From the NCBI GenBank assembly GCA_963820185.1, contig CAWFYV010000002.1, positions 806,001 to 870,000 on the forward strand: a stretch of 64,000 nt of DNA. Direction: 5' to 3'. Every line of letters begins with the position of its first letter. Position 1 is the first letter of the stretch. The DNA is from Aquilonibacter sp963820185. GTDB taxonomy: Bacteria > Vulcanimicrobiota > Vulcanimicrobiia > Vulcanimicrobiales > Vulcanimicrobiaceae. This document shows, in pieces, positions 17,263-26,179 of the stretch. Position numbers and translations under genes: made by a program. A model generated the notes under the pieces. It worked only from the letters and a program-made list of their open reading frames with translations, was not told the DNA's origin and made no database searches.

Positions 17263-18638
17263 GGCTGCGTTTTGCCGAAGCGGTCGCGGCGACCGACGCC
17301 AAGGTCTTTGAGAGCAACGCGGCGCCGGCCGAGATCGACGTCGCGACCGACACGCGCACGGTTGTGCAGGGGCAGACATTCCTCGCGCTGCACGGCGAGC
17401 ACTTCGACGGCAACGCCTTCACGCGCGAAGCGGTCGAACGTGGCGCCAAACTGCTGATCGTCGATAGTGCCGACGCGATCGTGCCGGGCAGCGCGGCGCT
17501 GCTCGTGCGCGATACGGTGCAAGCGTACCTGGCACTCGCAAGCGCGGCGCGGGCCAAGTTCCGCGGACGCGTGCTCGCGATCACCGGCAGCTCGGGCAAA
17601 ACCACCACCAAAGCTTTTGCCGCGCAGTTGCTTGCGACACGCTATGGAATGCGGGTACTTGCGTCGCCCGCGAATGAGAACAACGAGATCGGCGTGAGCA
17701 AACTGCTGCTCGCGGCCGACAACGAACAGCACGACGTCGTAGTCGTTGAGATGGGGGCGCGCCACTACGGCGATATCGAGAAGCTCGTGCGCGCGGCGCG
17801 ACCCGACCTTGCACTTCTCACCAACGTTGGTGATGCGCATCTCGAGATCATGGGCTCGCGCGAGCGGCTCGAGGAAACGAAGTGGGCAATCTTTGCAACG
17901 GGTGCGCGCGCGATCCTCAACGCCGGCGACGTCACCTCGATTGGCCGCGCCCCGTCACTTGGCGTACCGGCACATTGGTTCTTCAGTGGCGAGCCGGGTG
18001 GCGATTTTCCGATGCACGGCCGTGTGACCGTGCTGGCCGGCGCGCGCCGTTGGGTCGAGATCGATGGCGAACGCGATACGACGTATGATATCGATCTCCG
18101 CGTACCGGGCGCGCACAACCGCGCGAACATGGCGGCGGCAATTGCGGCGGCGGTCGAGTATGGCGTTGAGCCGGCGCAGATCGTGCGCGCAATTCCCGAG
18201 ATCGAACTCCCGCGCGGACGTTACGAGCGGATTTCGCTGCCGAGCGGCGTCGTGCTGATCTACGATGCCTACAACGCGAACGCCGCCGGCATGATGGCCG
18301 CACTCGACGCGTTCGCGGCGGAAAGCGCGCCGCGCCATATCGCGCTGCTCGCAAGTATGGCTGAGCTTGGCGAGGGAGCAGCCGATTTACACCGGCGCGT
18401 CGGCGCCCACGCTGCAGCCACCAAGGTCGACGTGATGCTGGTCGGCGGCGAATTCGCCGGCGAACTTGCGCTCGGCGCGCGTAGTGCAGGGATGCCCTCG
18501 GAGCGCATCGTGCCCTTCATCACGAACGAGCAAGCAGCGCAATGGGTGCGCACCAATGCACGCGCGGGCGACGCCGTCTTGCTCAAGGGTTCGCGCAAAT
18601 ATAAGTTGGAAGAGATCGTCGAGGAGTTACGTCGTTGA
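17259..18638 (+). CDS. murF: UDP-MurNAc-tripeptide:D-Ala-D-Ala ligase
   Basis: 459 residues from a GTG overlapping murE's TGA. P-loop ITGSSGKTTTKAFAAQLL, then NENNEIGVSKLLL, VVEMGARHYGDI and the C-terminal motif IYDAYNANAAGMMAAL, all standard in MurF. It adds the D-Ala-D-Ala made by the Ddl encoded at the end of this cluster. Its stop overlaps the TTG start of the CofE-like gene (TTGA), an unusual neighbour at this position. Confidence 0.95.
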   Translation: MRLRFAEAVAATDAKVFESNAAPAEIDVATDTRTVVQGQTFLALHGEHFDGNAFTREAVERGAKLLIVDSADAIVPGSAALLVRDTVQAYLALASAARAKFRGRVLAITGSSGKTTTKAFAAQLLATRYGMRVLASPANENNEIGVSKLLLAADNEQHDVVVVEMGARHYGDIEKLVRAARPDLALLTNVGDAHLEIMGSRERLEETKWAIFATGARAILNAGDVTSIGRAPSLGVPAHWFFSGEPGGDFPMHGRVTVLAGARRWVEIDGERDTTYDIDLRVPGAHNRANMAAAIAAAVEYGVEPAQIVRAIPEIELPRGRYERISLPSGVVLIYDAYNANAAGMMAALDAFAAESAPRHIALLASMAELGEGAADLHRRVGAHAAATKVDVMLVGGEFAGELALGARSAGMPSERIVPFITNEQAAQWVRTNARAGDAVLLKGSRKYKLEEIVEELRR

Positions 18639-19279
18639 TCACGCGCGTCCCCGGAGTCGTAGCAATCCCCGTGCGCACGCGCATCGTGCGCGAAGGCGAC
18701 GATCTCGCGTCACTCGTTGCCGCCGCCATCCACGGCATCGCGCGCCCGGGTGACGTGATCGCGATCTCCGAAACGGCGGTCGCGATCGCGCAAGGCGAGT
18801 TTGTGGTCGCGGAACACATTCGTCCGTCGCGCTTGGCCTACGTGCTCGCTCGGCAGGCCGGCGCGATGGCGACGGTCAGTCAACCGGAGTCGGTGCAGCT
18901 CGTGATCGATCAGGTCGGCGCATGGCGTGTCTTTTCCGCAGCTGCGCAGCACGCGGTCGCGCGCGTTTTCGGCAAGCGTGGCCGTTTCTACGAATTGCTC
19001 GGCGAGGCGATCGCTGCGATCGACGGTTACACCGGGACCATGCCGCCGTACGAGCGCGCGATCGTGCTCGCACCGCGCGATCCCGACGCCGTCTGTGCGA
19101 CGATCGCTGCCGTTACCGGCGTTGCCGCTGCGATCGTCGACGCAAACGATCTCGAGAAAGCCAAAGTACTCGGTGCATCCGCCGGCGTCGATCGCGCCGT
19201 GGTCGAGCAGGCGCTGCTGGACAACCCGCATGGCAACAGCGACGAGCAAACCCCAATCGTGGTACTGAAGTGGCGTTAG
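18635..19279 (+). CDS. CofE-like (F420-0:gamma-glutamyl ligase family) protein inside the dcw cluster
   Basis: 214 residues from a TTG that overlaps the murF stop. GDVIAISETAVAIAQGEF matches the N-terminal CofE/FbiB block (DxxhhohKhVSxAEGR-like), followed by RPSRLAYVLARQAG; the C-terminus NSDEQTPIVVLKW is also family-like. CofE adds L-glutamates to coenzyme F420-0 with GTP. This copy is a little shorter than true CofE (~250) and is bound into the murein operon by overlaps on both sides (10 bp with mraY). I cannot tell whether it acts on F420 or on a peptidoglycan precursor. No other F420 genes are in the window. Confidence 0.75.
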   Translation: MITRVPGVVAIPVRTRIVREGDDLASLVAAAIHGIARPGDVIAISETAVAIAQGEFVVAEHIRPSRLAYVLARQAGAMATVSQPESVQLVIDQVGAWRVFSAAAQHAVARVFGKRGRFYELLGEAIAAIDGYTGTMPPYERAIVLAPRDPDAVCATIAAVTGVAAAIVDANDLEKAKVLGASAGVDRAVVEQALLDNPHGNSDEQTPIVVLKWR

Positions 19280-20232
19280 TCCTACTCTTCCACGCGCTTG
19301 GCGGATTCGTCGTCGCGCTGATCGCCGGCTTCATCGCGCTTCCGCTCTTGCGCAAGCTCCAGTTGCGTCAGCATGCCTACGAGGACGCGCCACAGTCGCA
19401 TCAAGCCAAAACCGGTACGCCGACGATGGGCGGCGTCGTCTTCATCGCGCCGTTTCTGTTACCCGTCTTCGGCGCGATGCGCGATGCGCTCACCCTCCCG
19501 CTGTGCTTTCTCATTGTGGCGTGCGGTGCGGTCGGCATGGTCGACGATCTGCTTGGCATCACCCGCGGGCGTAACAAAGGCCTGCGTGCGAGCACCAAGC
19601 TCCTCGCGACAGCGCTGATCGCGATCGTGTTTCTGCGCTGGATCGATGCAACGACGACGATCTATCCGCGTGACGTGCTCTTTCGCGCCGGCAGCTATAT
19701 GCTCGTCGCGCCACATTGGCTGTGGTTATTGCTCGGCATCTGCGCGATCGCCGGGACGATTCACGCGGTCAATCTCACCGACGGGCTCGACGGCCTAGCA
19801 ACCGGCACGATCATTCCGCCGCTGCTCGTGTTCGCATCGCTCGCAACGCCGGCGTTCTCGCACGTGCCCGAAGATGCAGCGGCGATCGGCATCGGCGCCT
19901 GCCTCGCGTTCCTGATCTTCAACCGGCATCCGGCCAAGATGTTCATGGGCGACACCGGCTCGCTTGCATTGGGTGCGCTGCTCTCGGGCATTGCCATTCT
20001 CGAAGGTGAGATGCTGCTGCTGATCGTGATCGGCGGGGTGTTTGTTGCCGAAGCACTTTCAGTCATAATGCAAGTGTCGTATTTTAAGATGACGGGTGGA
20101 AAGCGGATCTTTCGCATGAGTCCGCTGCACCATCACTTCGAGTTGGGCGGTTGGCCTGAGACCAAGGTCACGACGCGCTTCTGGACCGCTTCACTCGTGC
20201 TCTCGGCCCTCGGATGGTTTCTCGTACGATGA
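19270..20232 (+). CDS. mraY: Phospho-MurNAc-pentapeptide translocase
   Basis: 320 residues with about ten transmembrane helices. Makes lipid I at the inner face of the membrane. Signatures: MVDDLLGI (the DD pair), NLTDGLDGLATG, FMGDTGSLALG and MSPLHHHFEL. The GTG at 19270 gives the normal N-terminus; the frame stays open further upstream, but that is the preceding gene read in the wrong frame. It overlaps murD as ATGA. Confidence 0.95.
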   Translation: MALVLLFHALGGFVVALIAGFIALPLLRKLQLRQHAYEDAPQSHQAKTGTPTMGGVVFIAPFLLPVFGAMRDALTLPLCFLIVACGAVGMVDDLLGITRGRNKGLRASTKLLATALIAIVFLRWIDATTTIYPRDVLFRAGSYMLVAPHWLWLLLGICAIAGTIHAVNLTDGLDGLATGTIIPPLLVFASLATPAFSHVPEDAAAIGIGACLAFLIFNRHPAKMFMGDTGSLALGALLSGIAILEGEMLLLIVIGGVFVAEALSVIMQVSYFKMTGGKRIFRMSPLHHHFELGGWPETKVTTRFWTASLVLSALGWFLVR

Positions 20233-21623
20233 TGACCTTTGATGCACGCGAGACGATTCTCGTGATTGGCCTCGGAAAAAGCGGGCTGGCATGCGCGCGT
20301 GTGCTGCGCGCGCGCGGCGCGGCGGTCTATGCGACCGACGAGAAGGCGCCACACGAGCTGCACGATGCGCTCGGCACGATCGAATCGCTCGGCGCACACT
20401 TTGTGGCGCCGAACGAACTTGGCTCGATCGCCGGCAAACTTACCTCCGCGGTGCTCTCCCCAGGTGTGCCGCTCAATTCGCCGATGGTCATCGCCGTCCA
20501 AAACGCCAACGTGCCGGTGGTCGGTGAGATCGAGGTGGCTTTCCGTCTGTGCAAGGCGCCGATTGTCGCGGTGACCGGAACCAAAGGCAAGTCGACGACG
20601 ACCGCACTGATCGGGCACCTGCTGCGCGCGTGCGGGAAGAGCGTGCGCGTGGGCGGCAACATCGGCAACCCGTTGATCGCTGAAGTGCTCGACGCGCGGC
20701 CGAGCGACTGGGTGATCGCCGAGGTCTCGTCGTTCCAACTCGAGACGATTCGGGCGTTCAAGCCGCGCGTTGCCGTGCTGCTCAACGTCGCGCCCGATCA
20801 CCTCGACCGCTATCACTCGATGGACGAATATGCCGAAGCGAAGTTTCGCATCGCCGCCAACCAAGGCTTCGACGACGTCTTCATCGGGAATCTCGACGAC
20901 GAGCGCATCGCGTCGCTCGACGTCAGCAAGAACGAACGCAGCATTCGCGCGCGCCAGCTCTGGTTCACGCTCGGCGAACGGCACGAGAACGCAACGATCT
21001 ACGTGCGTGGCGACTACATCGTCTACGCGCCGATCAGCGGTGATCCGCGCCCGGTCAAAGTGATGCGTAAAGACGAGATTCCGCTGGCCGGCGCGCATAA
21101 CGTGCAGAACGTGATGGCTGCGCTGCTCGCGGCGTATGCCGTGGGGTGCGAGACGCAGGCCCTGCGCGAAGGGGTGATGAGTTTTACGGCGATGCCGCAC
21201 CGGCTCCAAAGCGTCGACGAGATCGACGGCGTGCTCTACGTCGACGATTCGAAGTCGACCAATCCGGGCTCGGTGCTCGCAGCGTTGCGGGCTTACGACC
21301 GGCCGATCGTCTTGATCGCGGGCGGTCGTGCGAAGGGCACCGATTTCGTCGAGATGGGCGTTGCGACGCGGCAGCGCGCTAAGGCGCTGGTGGTGATCGG
21401 CGAAGCGGCCGATGCGATTGCGCAGACCGCGAAGGGCGTTGAGACGGTGCGCGCCGCGTCGATGATCGATGCGGTGCAGAAGGCCCGCCAGCTCGCAGCC
21501 GGCGGTGATGTGGTGCTGCTCTCGCCCGGCTGCGCATCGTTCGACATGTTCCGCTCGGCCGAAGATCGCGGAGAACAGTTTACTGCCGCAGTGCATGCGT
21601 TGAGGCAGCCCGCCGGTGCTTAG
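20229..21623 (+). CDS. murD: UDP-MurNAc-L-alanine:D-glutamate ligase
   Basis: 464 residues. Rossmann start ILVIGLGKSGLACARVL, P-loop VTGTKGKSTTTALIGHLL, WVIAEVSSFQLE, and the C-terminal YVDDSKSTNPGSV and LLSPGCASFD motifs. Adds D-Glu to UDP-MurNAc-L-Ala. The ATG at 20229 overlaps the mraY stop; a start five codons earlier is possible but has no merit over it. Overlaps ftsW by 8 bp. Confidence 0.95.
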   Translation: MMTFDARETILVIGLGKSGLACARVLRARGAAVYATDEKAPHELHDALGTIESLGAHFVAPNELGSIAGKLTSAVLSPGVPLNSPMVIAVQNANVPVVGEIEVAFRLCKAPIVAVTGTKGKSTTTALIGHLLRACGKSVRVGGNIGNPLIAEVLDARPSDWVIAEVSSFQLETIRAFKPRVAVLLNVAPDHLDRYHSMDEYAEAKFRIAANQGFDDVFIGNLDDERIASLDVSKNERSIRARQLWFTLGERHENATIYVRGDYIVYAPISGDPRPVKVMRKDEIPLAGAHNVQNVMAALLAAYAVGCETQALREGVMSFTAMPHRLQSVDEIDGVLYVDDSKSTNPGSVLAALRAYDRPIVLIAGGRAKGTDFVEMGVATRQRAKALVVIGEAADAIAQTAKGVETVRAASMIDAVQKARQLAAGGDVVLLSPGCASFDMFRSAEDRGEQFTAAVHALRQPAGA

Positions 21624-22764
21624 CGCAAGGTCGAACGCGCGCCAGCCCGCGCGCCGCTCGTTTATCGCCAGACCGCCCGACACGCTGCTCTTTTTCTCGG
21701 TCGCGTCACTGGTCGCAATTGGCCTCGTCATGATCTTCTCGGCCTCGAGCGCGGTCGCGCTGGTCGAGCATCACGACGTCGCCTACTACGCCAAACGCCA
21801 AATAGTCTGGCTCATCGTCGGATTGGTAATCGCCTACGGTGCCTACCGGCTCGATTATCGTCAGCTCAAACGCTGGGCGCCGTATCTGCTCGTCTTCTCG
21901 ATTCTTTCGCTGCTCGCGGTGCTGGTGCCGCACGTCGGCTTTTCGGTCAACGGTGCGCGCCGCTGGATCGGCGCCTCGGTAGTGAGCTTTCAACCCTCGG
22001 AATTTGCCAAGCTTGGCCTCGTGATCTATCTGGCGGCGATGCTCGCAACGCGTGGCGAGCGCATCGTCTCGCTGGTCCGCGGGCTGTTCCCGCTGTGCAT
22101 TCCGGTCGTGTTGATGGCGGTGCTCGTGCTCAAAGAGCCCGACATGGGCACGGCGAGTCTGCTCGTGATGATCGCGTTTGCGATGTTCTTTGCAGCCGGT
22201 GCACGCCTGATGCATCTCTTCGCGATTCTGCTCGCGACCACGCCGGCGGTGATCGTGGAAGTGCTCGCAAGTCCGTACAAGCGCGAGCGCGTCTTCGCGT
22301 TCCTCAATCCCTGGAAAGATCCGCAGAACGCCGGCTTCCACATCGTGCAGTCGTTGCTCGCGCTCGGCAGTGGCGGCATCTTCGGCTTGGGCCTGGGCAG
22401 TTCGCGCGCGAAGTTCTTCTATCTGCCCGAGCAATACACCGACTTCATCTTCTCGATTCTCGGCGAAGAACTCGGATTGATCGGTGCGCTCGCCGTCGTC
22501 ATTCTCTTCATCGTCTTCGGCTATCGTGCGATCAAGATCGCGATCGCCGCGCCGGATCGTTTCGGATTTTTCCTCGCAATAGGTTGCATGTCGATCGTCG
22601 TGATTCAAGCTTTCGTCAATATCGGCGTGGTGACGTCGTCGTGGCCGGTGACCGGCGTGCCGCTGCCGTTCATCTCATTCGGCGGCAGTTCGTTGATCGT
22701 CAACCTCGTAGCCGTTGCACTGATTGCGAACGTTGGCCGAGGCCAGCGCGTCCCCGAACCGTGA
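21616..22764 (+). CDS. ftsW: Division SEDS glycosyltransferase FtsW
   Basis: 382 residues with ten or so membrane helices. SEDS signatures: SVNGARRWI, FQPSEFAKLG, KEPDMGTASL, EQYTDFIFSILGEELG and the terminal PVTGVPLPFISFGGSSL. Polymerises glycan strands at the septum together with the FtsI encoded upstream. GTG start. Its position between murD and murG supports FtsW over the elongation paralogue RodA. The stop overlaps the murG GTG. Confidence 0.94.
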   Translation: MLSARSNARQPARRSFIARPPDTLLFFSVASLVAIGLVMIFSASSAVALVEHHDVAYYAKRQIVWLIVGLVIAYGAYRLDYRQLKRWAPYLLVFSILSLLAVLVPHVGFSVNGARRWIGASVVSFQPSEFAKLGLVIYLAAMLATRGERIVSLVRGLFPLCIPVVLMAVLVLKEPDMGTASLLVMIAFAMFFAAGARLMHLFAILLATTPAVIVEVLASPYKRERVFAFLNPWKDPQNAGFHIVQSLLALGSGGIFGLGLGSSRAKFFYLPEQYTDFIFSILGEELGLIGALAVVILFIVFGYRAIKIAIAAPDRFGFFLAIGCMSIVVIQAFVNIGVVTSSWPVTGVPLPFISFGGSSLIVNLVAVALIANVGRGQRVPEP

Positions 22765-23828
22765 GCGATCGCCTAAACGTCGTTTTCGCCGGCGGCGGTA
22801 CCGGCGGCCACCTCTATCCCGCGATCGCAATCGCGCAAGCGCTTGGCGATCGCGCGAACGTCACGTTCATCGGCACGGCCGATCGGCTCGAAGCGAAGAT
22901 CGTGCCGCAAGCAGGCTACCCGCTGATCACCGTACGCAGTGCACCAAGGACGCGCCCGTTCGTCAACGTCGTCGGTGTGTTTCAAGCACTGAGTGCGCTG
23001 CGACGGTTACGCCCGGATATTGTGATTGCAACCGGCGGCTACGTCTGTCTTCCGGTCGTCCTTGCGGCGCGCGTGTTAGGCAAACGAATCGCTTTGCTCG
23101 AGCCCAATGCACGGCCCGGACTGACCAATCGCATGCTCGCGCCACTGGTGGATGAGGTGTGGGGCGCCTTCGCGCAAGCCGACAAGCGGTTTGCGAACAA
23201 GTACGTCCATACCGGGATCCCGGTGCGCGCATCGCTGCGATCGTTGCCGGCGCGCGACACGGCACTCGAACGCTTGGGTCTCTCGACCCAGCGCTCGACG
23301 CTCCTCGCGATGGGTGGAAGTCAGGGCGCGCGCTCGATCAACGATGCGCTAACGTCTCTACTGAAGAGCGACGGCCTCCCGGAAGGCTGGCAATTGATCC
23401 ACGTCACCGGAGAACAAGAGTACGACCGCGTGCGCAGCGCGCTGGGTAAGTCCGATGGCCTTCGCGCATATCTCGACGATGTCTCCGATGTGTATGCGGC
23501 GGCCGATCTGGTGCTCGCGCGAGCCGGCGCCTCGACGCTGGGCGAGCTGGCAGCGACCGGGCGACCGGCGATTCTGGTGCCCTACCCATACGCGGCCGAG
23601 GACCACCAGCGGGCGAACGCCGCGATGGTCGCGCAAGCCGGCGCGGCCGTCGTCGTGGATGATCGCGAGTTGATCGCGGGCAAGCTGCGCGGCGTGCTCG
23701 CCGACGTGACGAAGCCCGCGCGCCTGGCGGAACTCCGTGCTGCGGCGGAACGCGAGCGCGCGGAAGATCCGCTCGCGACGATTCTCTCCCGGGTCGATGC
23801 GCTGACGATGCGGAAGATTGCCCCGTGA
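22761..23828 (+). CDS. murG: UDP-GlcNAc transferase MurG (lipid II synthesis)
   Basis: 355 residues. N-terminal G loop FAGGGTGGHLYPAIAIAQAL, then IATGGYVCLPVVLAA, LEPNARPGLTNRMLA (usually EQNAxxGxxN, here EPNA), GGSQGARSIN and the nucleotide-binding LVLARAGASTLGELAATGRP. Adds GlcNAc to lipid I at the cytoplasmic membrane face. GTG at 22761 overlaps the ftsW stop; longer in-frame reading upstream lies within ftsW and is spurious. Confidence 0.95.
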   Translation: MSDRLNVVFAGGGTGGHLYPAIAIAQALGDRANVTFIGTADRLEAKIVPQAGYPLITVRSAPRTRPFVNVVGVFQALSALRRLRPDIVIATGGYVCLPVVLAARVLGKRIALLEPNARPGLTNRMLAPLVDEVWGAFAQADKRFANKYVHTGIPVRASLRSLPARDTALERLGLSTQRSTLLAMGGSQGARSINDALTSLLKSDGLPEGWQLIHVTGEQEYDRVRSALGKSDGLRAYLDDVSDVYAAADLVLARAGASTLGELAATGRPAILVPYPYAAEDHQRANAAMVAQAGAAVVVDDRELIAGKLRGVLADVTKPARLAELRAAAERERAEDPLATILSRVDALTMRKIAP

Positions 23829-25207
23829 CCGAAAAAACCTGGCACTTCGTCGGCATCGGCGGGATCGGCATGAGCGCGATCGCGCGCATTCTGCTCGCGC
23901 GCGGCCAGCGCGTTTCCGGTTCCGACCTCAAAGAAACCGCGTTGATCGCGCGGCTGCGTGAAGAAGGCGCCGACGTGCGCATCGGTCACGACGCGACGAA
24001 CGTCGAGCATGCGCACACGGTGATCGTGAGTTCAGCGATCGACCGGCGCAATCCGGAATATGTCGCGGCGCAACGCCGCAATCTGCCGCTGTTGCATCGC
24101 GGCGAGATGCTGGCCGAGCTGCTGCGCAATCGCAGCGGCATCGCCATCTGCGGCACGCATGGTAAAACGACGACGACCGCGATGATCGCGGCGGTGTTGC
24201 GCGCGGGCAATATCGACGCGGCCATGATGCTTGGCGGCATCGACGGCTCCCTCGGCACCAACGCGTACGATGGGCATTCACCGTGGTTTGTCACGGAAGC
24301 CGATGAATCCGACGGCTCGTTTGCGATCCTCGATCCGAAAATCGCGGTCCTCACCAACATCGAAAACGATCATCTGCAGAGCAACGACGAGTTGCCGCAG
24401 CTGGTGCGCGCGTTTGAAGAATTCTTGGCGAAGCTGCCGGCCGACGGCTGCGCGATCCTCGGTGTCGACGATCCGCTCGCCTCGTCGCTCGTCGATCGCG
24501 AACGGCGGGCACGCACGGTGACGTTTGGACTTGGTCCACGCGCCGGCGTGCGCGCGAGCAACGTCCGCGCGCTCGGCCTCGGCTCGTCCTTCGATGCAAT
24601 CGTGGATGGCGTCGCGCTGGGTACCATCGAGTTGAACGTGCCCGGCACGATGAACGTGCAAAACGCTCTTGCCGCGATCGCCGTCGCGCGCGAACTCGAA
24701 GTGCCGTTCGTGCATATCGCCGAGGGCCTGAGCACCTTTCGCGGCGTGCGCCGGCGCTTCGAGATCTTGGTGCGCAGCGACCGCTTCGTGCTGGTCGATG
24801 ACTACGCGCATCATCCGACCGCGGTACGCGCAACGATTGCGGCAGCGCGGCAGTATCATCGCGGACCGCTCGTTGTTGCGTTCCAACCGCACCGTTATTC
24901 GCGCACGGCGTATCTCGCGCGCGAGTTCGCCGATGCGCTCAACGGTGCGGATCGCATCTATCTCGCACCGGTCTATGCCGCCTCTGAGTCGCCGATTCCG
25001 GGCGTGTGCGAGCGCTCGATCGGCGAACCGCTTGCGTCGCTGGGCGCGCGCATTACGTACGTGAGCCGCGTCGACGAATTGGAAGAGCGTATCTTCGACG
25101 AAACGCCGCGCGGATCGCTGGTGCTGATGCTCGGCGCAGGCAACATCACCGACGTTGCGGCACGCCTCGCGCAGCGCGCAAATTCGGCCGACGTCAAGGT
25201 TTCATGA
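23825..25207 (+). CDS. murC: UDP-MurNAc:L-alanine ligase
   Basis: 460 residues. HFVGIGGIGMSAIARILL at the start, P-loop CGTHGKTTTTAMIAAVL, TEADESDGSF, and DDYAHHPTAVRAT. Commits UDP-MurNAc to peptide assembly. GTG overlapping the murG stop, and its own TGA overlaps the murB ATG (ATGA). Confidence 0.95.
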   Translation: MTEKTWHFVGIGGIGMSAIARILLARGQRVSGSDLKETALIARLREEGADVRIGHDATNVEHAHTVIVSSAIDRRNPEYVAAQRRNLPLLHRGEMLAELLRNRSGIAICGTHGKTTTTAMIAAVLRAGNIDAAMMLGGIDGSLGTNAYDGHSPWFVTEADESDGSFAILDPKIAVLTNIENDHLQSNDELPQLVRAFEEFLAKLPADGCAILGVDDPLASSLVDRERRARTVTFGLGPRAGVRASNVRALGLGSSFDAIVDGVALGTIELNVPGTMNVQNALAAIAVARELEVPFVHIAEGLSTFRGVRRRFEILVRSDRFVLVDDYAHHPTAVRATIAAARQYHRGPLVVAFQPHRYSRTAYLAREFADALNGADRIYLAPVYAASESPIPGVCERSIGEPLASLGARITYVSRVDELEERIFDETPRGSLVLMLGAGNITDVAARLAQRANSADVKVS

Positions 25208-26179
25208 GTCTCACCAATGCGCTCGCGACGGCGTCGCTGCTCGCGGTCGAAGATCGCGCGGCGCTGCTGGAAACCTTCGGCGAGCGCGTGCGCTTCGACG
25301 AGCCGCTCGCCGAGTACACGTCCTGGAAGGTCGGCGGACCCGCTGACGCCTTCGCGGTCGCGGAAAGCGAGGACGAAGTCGCGCAGGTGATGGCGCTGCT
25401 GTTTCAAGCGCAAACTGCCGTGGTTCGTGCTCGGGCGCGGCAGCAACGTGCTGGTCGGCGACGGCGGATTGCGCGGTATCGTCTTACGGCTTGACGGCGC
25501 GTTCACGTCGATCGACGCGCGCGTCGATAGCGGGCGCGTGCTGGTCGATGCCGGTGCATCGGCGAAGATGGAGACCGTCACCGCGCGCGCAGCCTCGCTC
25601 GGCGCGATCGGCATCGGCTCGCTCGCGGGCATCCCCGGCAGTGTCGGCGGCTCGCTGCGGATGAACGCGGGGACCGATCGCGAGTTCGGCGAGTTCGTGA
25701 CGGAGATTCTCGTGCAGAGTCCCGCGAAGCCGCAGCCGCACGCGATCGCCGTGCAGTATTTCTATCGCCACACGACTTTATCGCGCGATGCGGTCGTCGC
25801 GCGCGTGCATTTGGATTTCGAGTGCGGCGATCCAGGTCAAGTGCGCGAGGAGATGCAGGCGCGCTTGGTGCGCCGCAAGAGCACGCAGCCCGTCGCGCTC
25901 CCCAATGCCGGGTCGTGTTTCCGCAACCCGGAGGGCGACAAGGCGGCGCGATTGATCGAAGCGGCGGGTTGTAAGGGATGGCGGGAAGGCGGCGCGGAAG
26001 TGTCGACCCTCCACGCCAACTTCATCAACAACGTCGGAGGAGCAAGTGCCAAGGACGTCGCCACGGTTCTGGCGCGCGTTCGCCGCGCGGTGTTTGAGAA
26101 GTTCGGCGTAGAGTTGCAATTGGAAGTCCACTTAGTCGGTGTCTTTATCGATGAGCGAGAGCATGCAGAAGAAAGCTAA
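25204..26179 (+). CDS. murB: UDP-N-acetylenolpyruvoylglucosamine reductase; one frameshift in this sequence
   Basis: Reduces enolpyruvyl-UDP-GlcNAc to UDP-MurNAc with FAD and NADPH. The first frame (ATG 25204) gives EYTSWKVGGPADAFAVAES, the FAD-domain start. The second gives VLGRGSNVLVGDGGLRG, GIPGSVGGSLRMNAG and PNAGSCFRNPEGDKAARLIE with the active-site Ser of the GS motif. The join is near 25412; dropping one base reads FQAKLPWFVLGRGSNV across it. All key motifs survive, so I annotate one gene. The 3' end overlaps ddl. Confidence 0.88.

Noticed and set aside
20133..21731. Long open frame of about 530 codons opposite murD
   Set aside because: Antisense to a certain gene with all murD motifs; the product is low-complexity Arg/His/Ala text typical of the reverse strand of GC-rich codons.
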